DNA of 6,658 nt from Verrucomicrobiota bacterium (GTDB lineage Bacteria > Verrucomicrobiota > Lentisphaeria > Oligosphaerales > Oligosphaeraceae), in NCBI GenBank assembly GCA_022709995.1, contig JAKLHU010000125.1, forward strand, positions 1 through 6,658, given 5' to 3'. The notes beneath the pieces were generated by a model. The model searched no databases and was not told the origin of the DNA. It was given only the letters and a program-made list of their open reading frames with translations. Below, piece by piece: positions 5,313 to 6,658 of the stretch; position 1 is the first letter of the stretch; each line of letters begins with the position of its first letter. The position numbers and the translations under genes are program-made.

Positions 5313-6044
5313 ATGACACGGAAAGATAAACGCCAAGAGGACGAATTACGGCCGGTTTCCTTTGTCCCCGGTTATCAGCGCCATCCGGCCGGCTCCGTGC
5401 TGGCGTCGTTCGGAAACACCCGCGTCCTCTGCGCGGTCAGCGTCGAAACCGGCGTGCCCCGCTGGATGAAGGAACAAAACGTCCCGGGGGGCTGGATCAC
5501 CGCGGAATACCAGATGCTACCGTCCGCCACGACCCAACGCACCGAACGAGAAGTCACCCGCGGCAAACTGTCCGGCCGCTCCGCCGAAATCCAGCGCCTG
5601 ATCGGCCGCTCCCTGCGCGCCGTCGTCGACCTGTCTAAACTGCCGGGCCTGACTCTGCACGTCGACTGCGACGTGGTGGACGCCGACGGCGGGACCCGCT
5701 GCGCGTCGATCACCGGCGCCTCGGTCGCCCTGCAACTCGCCGCCGCCAAACTCCGGCAGGACGGCCTCATCACGGAAAACCCGATCGTCGCCCAGGTCGC
5801 CGCCGTCAGCGTCGGCCTGATTGACGGGCAGCCGCTGCTCGACCTCTGCTACGAGGAAGATTCGGCCGCCGATGTCGACATGAACATCGTCATGACCGCC
5901 GCCGGCCGCTTCGTCGAAATCCAGGGCAGCGGCGAAGAAACCACCTTTTCCGACACCGAACTGGAAAAAATGCTCAACCTGGCCCGGCGCGGACTAGCGG
6001 GCGTCTTTGCCTTGCAAAACGCCATCACCGTCCAAGCGCCATGA
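5313..6044 (+). CDS. rph: ribonuclease PH
   Basis: Phosphate-dependent 3'-5' exoribonuclease that trims tRNA 3' ends; cytoplasmic, and works as a hexameric ring of dimers in known members. At 243 residues it has the normal single-domain length. It aligns by eye along its whole length with the family: LRPVSFVPGY near the start, GSVLASFGNTRVLCAVSVE (27-45), GWITAEYQMLP (60-70), SGRSAEIQRLIGRSLR (87-102), the DCDVVDADGGTR block with phosphate-binding GTR at 127-129, and acidic catalytic residues in YEED..ADVDMN (Asp183, Asp189). All key residues appear intact. GTRCASITG has Cys where Thr is usual. The ATG has only a weak upstream purine run (GAAG at 5297-5300). No rdgB-type NTP pyrophosphatase gene, a frequent downstream neighbour, follows within the window. 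Confidence 0.97.
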   Translation: MTRKDKRQEDELRPVSFVPGYQRHPAGSVLASFGNTRVLCAVSVETGVPRWMKEQNVPGGWITAEYQMLPSATTQRTEREVTRGKLSGRSAEIQRLIGRSLRAVVDLSKLPGLTLHVDCDVVDADGGTRCASITGASVALQLAAAKLRQDGLITENPIVAQVAAVSVGLIDGQPLLDLCYEEDSAADVDMNIVMTAAGRFVEIQGSGEETTFSDTELEKMLNLARRGLAGVFALQNAITVQAP

Positions 6045-6072
6045 TTCCGAACCACGCTCTCGCCTAAAATAG

Positions 6073-6078
6073 AAAGGA
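6073..6078 (+). promoter_or_regulatory. Shine-Dalgarno of the exported-protein gene
   Basis: AAAGGA ends 7 bases before the ATG at 6086. It fixes that start and shows that the gene downstream of rph has its own strong ribosome binding site. Confidence 0.65.
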
Positions 6079-6085
6079 CGACGCC

Positions 6086-6658
6086 ATGAAGGCAAAATCC
6101 GCGTATTTCCAGTTTAGCCGCCTGTTCTGCCTGGCCGTCTTGGGACTAGCCCTCTGCGGTCGCGCCGCCGCCCCCTTCCCGGCCAAAATCCATGCCGGCG
6201 CCATCGAACGCATGGAACGCACCTCCGACCCCGTCATTTTCGTCAAACTGGAAGAGGCCATGACCAACGACGAGGTCAACCCCGTCGACATCGTGCCTGA
6301 AGGACTGCGGACGGAAATCGCCCCCGCCGACGGCGAGGTCTTTCTTGTTTTCACGATTGCCATCCAGGCGGACCGCTCCCTCAGCACCCTGGACTACCGC
6401 CTGCAAGCCGGCGGCGCCGAACATGAATGCAAGGGCATGGCCCTGGAGAGCAACAACGCCTTCGACCTCCGCCGCGTTGTCCAAAAAGGCCCGGCCGTCG
6501 TCAAACTCCTGTTTTCCTGCCCCGCGACCGCCGAAGAAGCGACTCTGCTCAACGCCTTCCCCGATGTGCCCCTGACGCCGGCTCCCACCATCACCCTTAT
6601 TGAAAAAACAACGCCGACGACGACAGAACCGGCCGCCGAGGCCGCCCCCGCAACCGAA
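6086..6658 (+). CDS. predicted exported protein of unknown function (3' end outside window)
   Basis: The frame is open from the ATG at 6086 to the window edge, 191 codons without a stop. The N-terminus (MKAKSAYFQFSRLFCLAVLG) is a signal peptide: basic Lys2/Lys4, a hydrophobic core, then CGRAAAPFP with probable cleavage in the Ala run. The LALC segment is a poor lipobox. Residues about 45-165 are probably mostly beta structure, with a block DGEVFLVFTIAIQADRS then LDYRLQAGG that loosely recalls extracellular immunoglobulin-like DUF4352 domains; this is a weak impression. From about 173 the chain becomes Thr/Pro/Ala/Glu-rich (TTPTTTEPAAEAAPATE), like a linker to a further domain. The gap to rph is 41 bp on the same strand with no terminator seen, so co-transcription is likely. 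A functional link to RNase PH is not implied. Confidence 0.75.
   Translation, partial: MKAKSAYFQFSRLFCLAVLGLALCGRAAAPFPAKIHAGAIERMERTSDPVIFVKLEEAMTNDEVNPVDIVPEGLRTEIAPADGEVFLVFTIAIQADRSLSTLDYRLQAGGAEHECKGMALESNNAFDLRRVVQKGPAVVKLLFSCPATAEEATLLNAFPDVPLTPAPTITLIEKTTPTTTEPAAEAAPATE

Noticed and set aside
5060..5314. 84-codon minus-strand frame across the divergent promoter region
   Set aside because: It overlaps the lipoprotein N-terminus in another frame and covers the inverted repeats, with no recognisable content.
6041..6067. Eight-codon frame MIPNHALA overlapping the rph stop by ATGA
   Set aside because: It is too short to judge, has no ribosome binding site of its own, and an ATGA at a TGA stop is common by chance.

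Overview
This is a GC-rich window from a Gram-negative bacterium. It carries five substantial genes plus one possible gene end, in two divergent pairs. The Gram-negative call rests on a lipoprotein signal, an exported parvulin-type foldase and a further predicted exported protein. GC-rich DNA, Ala/Pro-rich exported proteins and hairpin-bearing intergenic repeats would fit the PVC group (Lentisphaerota, Verrucomicrobiota or Planctomycetota). That placement is an impression only, because no marker in the window fixes it.

Layout. Positions 1-60 may hold the last 19 codons of a plus-strand gene. A DUF58/von Willebrand A-like protein (minus, 122-1009) diverges from tilS, the tRNA(Ile)-lysidine synthase (plus, 1041-2402). 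Only 31 bp separate their start codons, and both ribosome binding sites lie in that gap. From 2403 to 2934 there is no credible gene. This stretch holds a 128-bp tandem repeat (two full copies and one partial), each copy carrying a strong GC-rich palindrome, and then a very good rho-independent terminator at 2850-2886 for the minus-strand operon that follows. That operon reads leftward: a putative lipoprotein with TPR-like helices (4038-5171, TTG start), then an exported parvulin peptidyl-prolyl isomerase (2935-4041), joined by an ATGA stop/start overlap. A 141-bp divergent intergenic region (5172-5312) with three inverted repeats separates it from rph, the RNase PH gene (plus, 5313-6044). Forty-one bp after rph an exported protein of unknown function starts and runs off the window (6086 to beyond 6658).

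How the genes work together. Two genes are RNA housekeeping: tilS (anticodon modification) and rph (phosphorolytic 3' trimming of tRNA). The lipoprotein and foldase probably act together in the cell envelope. The DUF58 gene belongs to a family usually found with MoxR ATPases, but no MoxR gene is next to it here. No CRISPR array, transposase, phage gene, tRNA or rRNA was seen. The items most worth following up are the tandem hairpin repeat, the operator-like palindromes between the lipoprotein and rph, the coupled lipoprotein/foldase pair and the compressed DUF58/tilS start region. None of these is proof of a new system.
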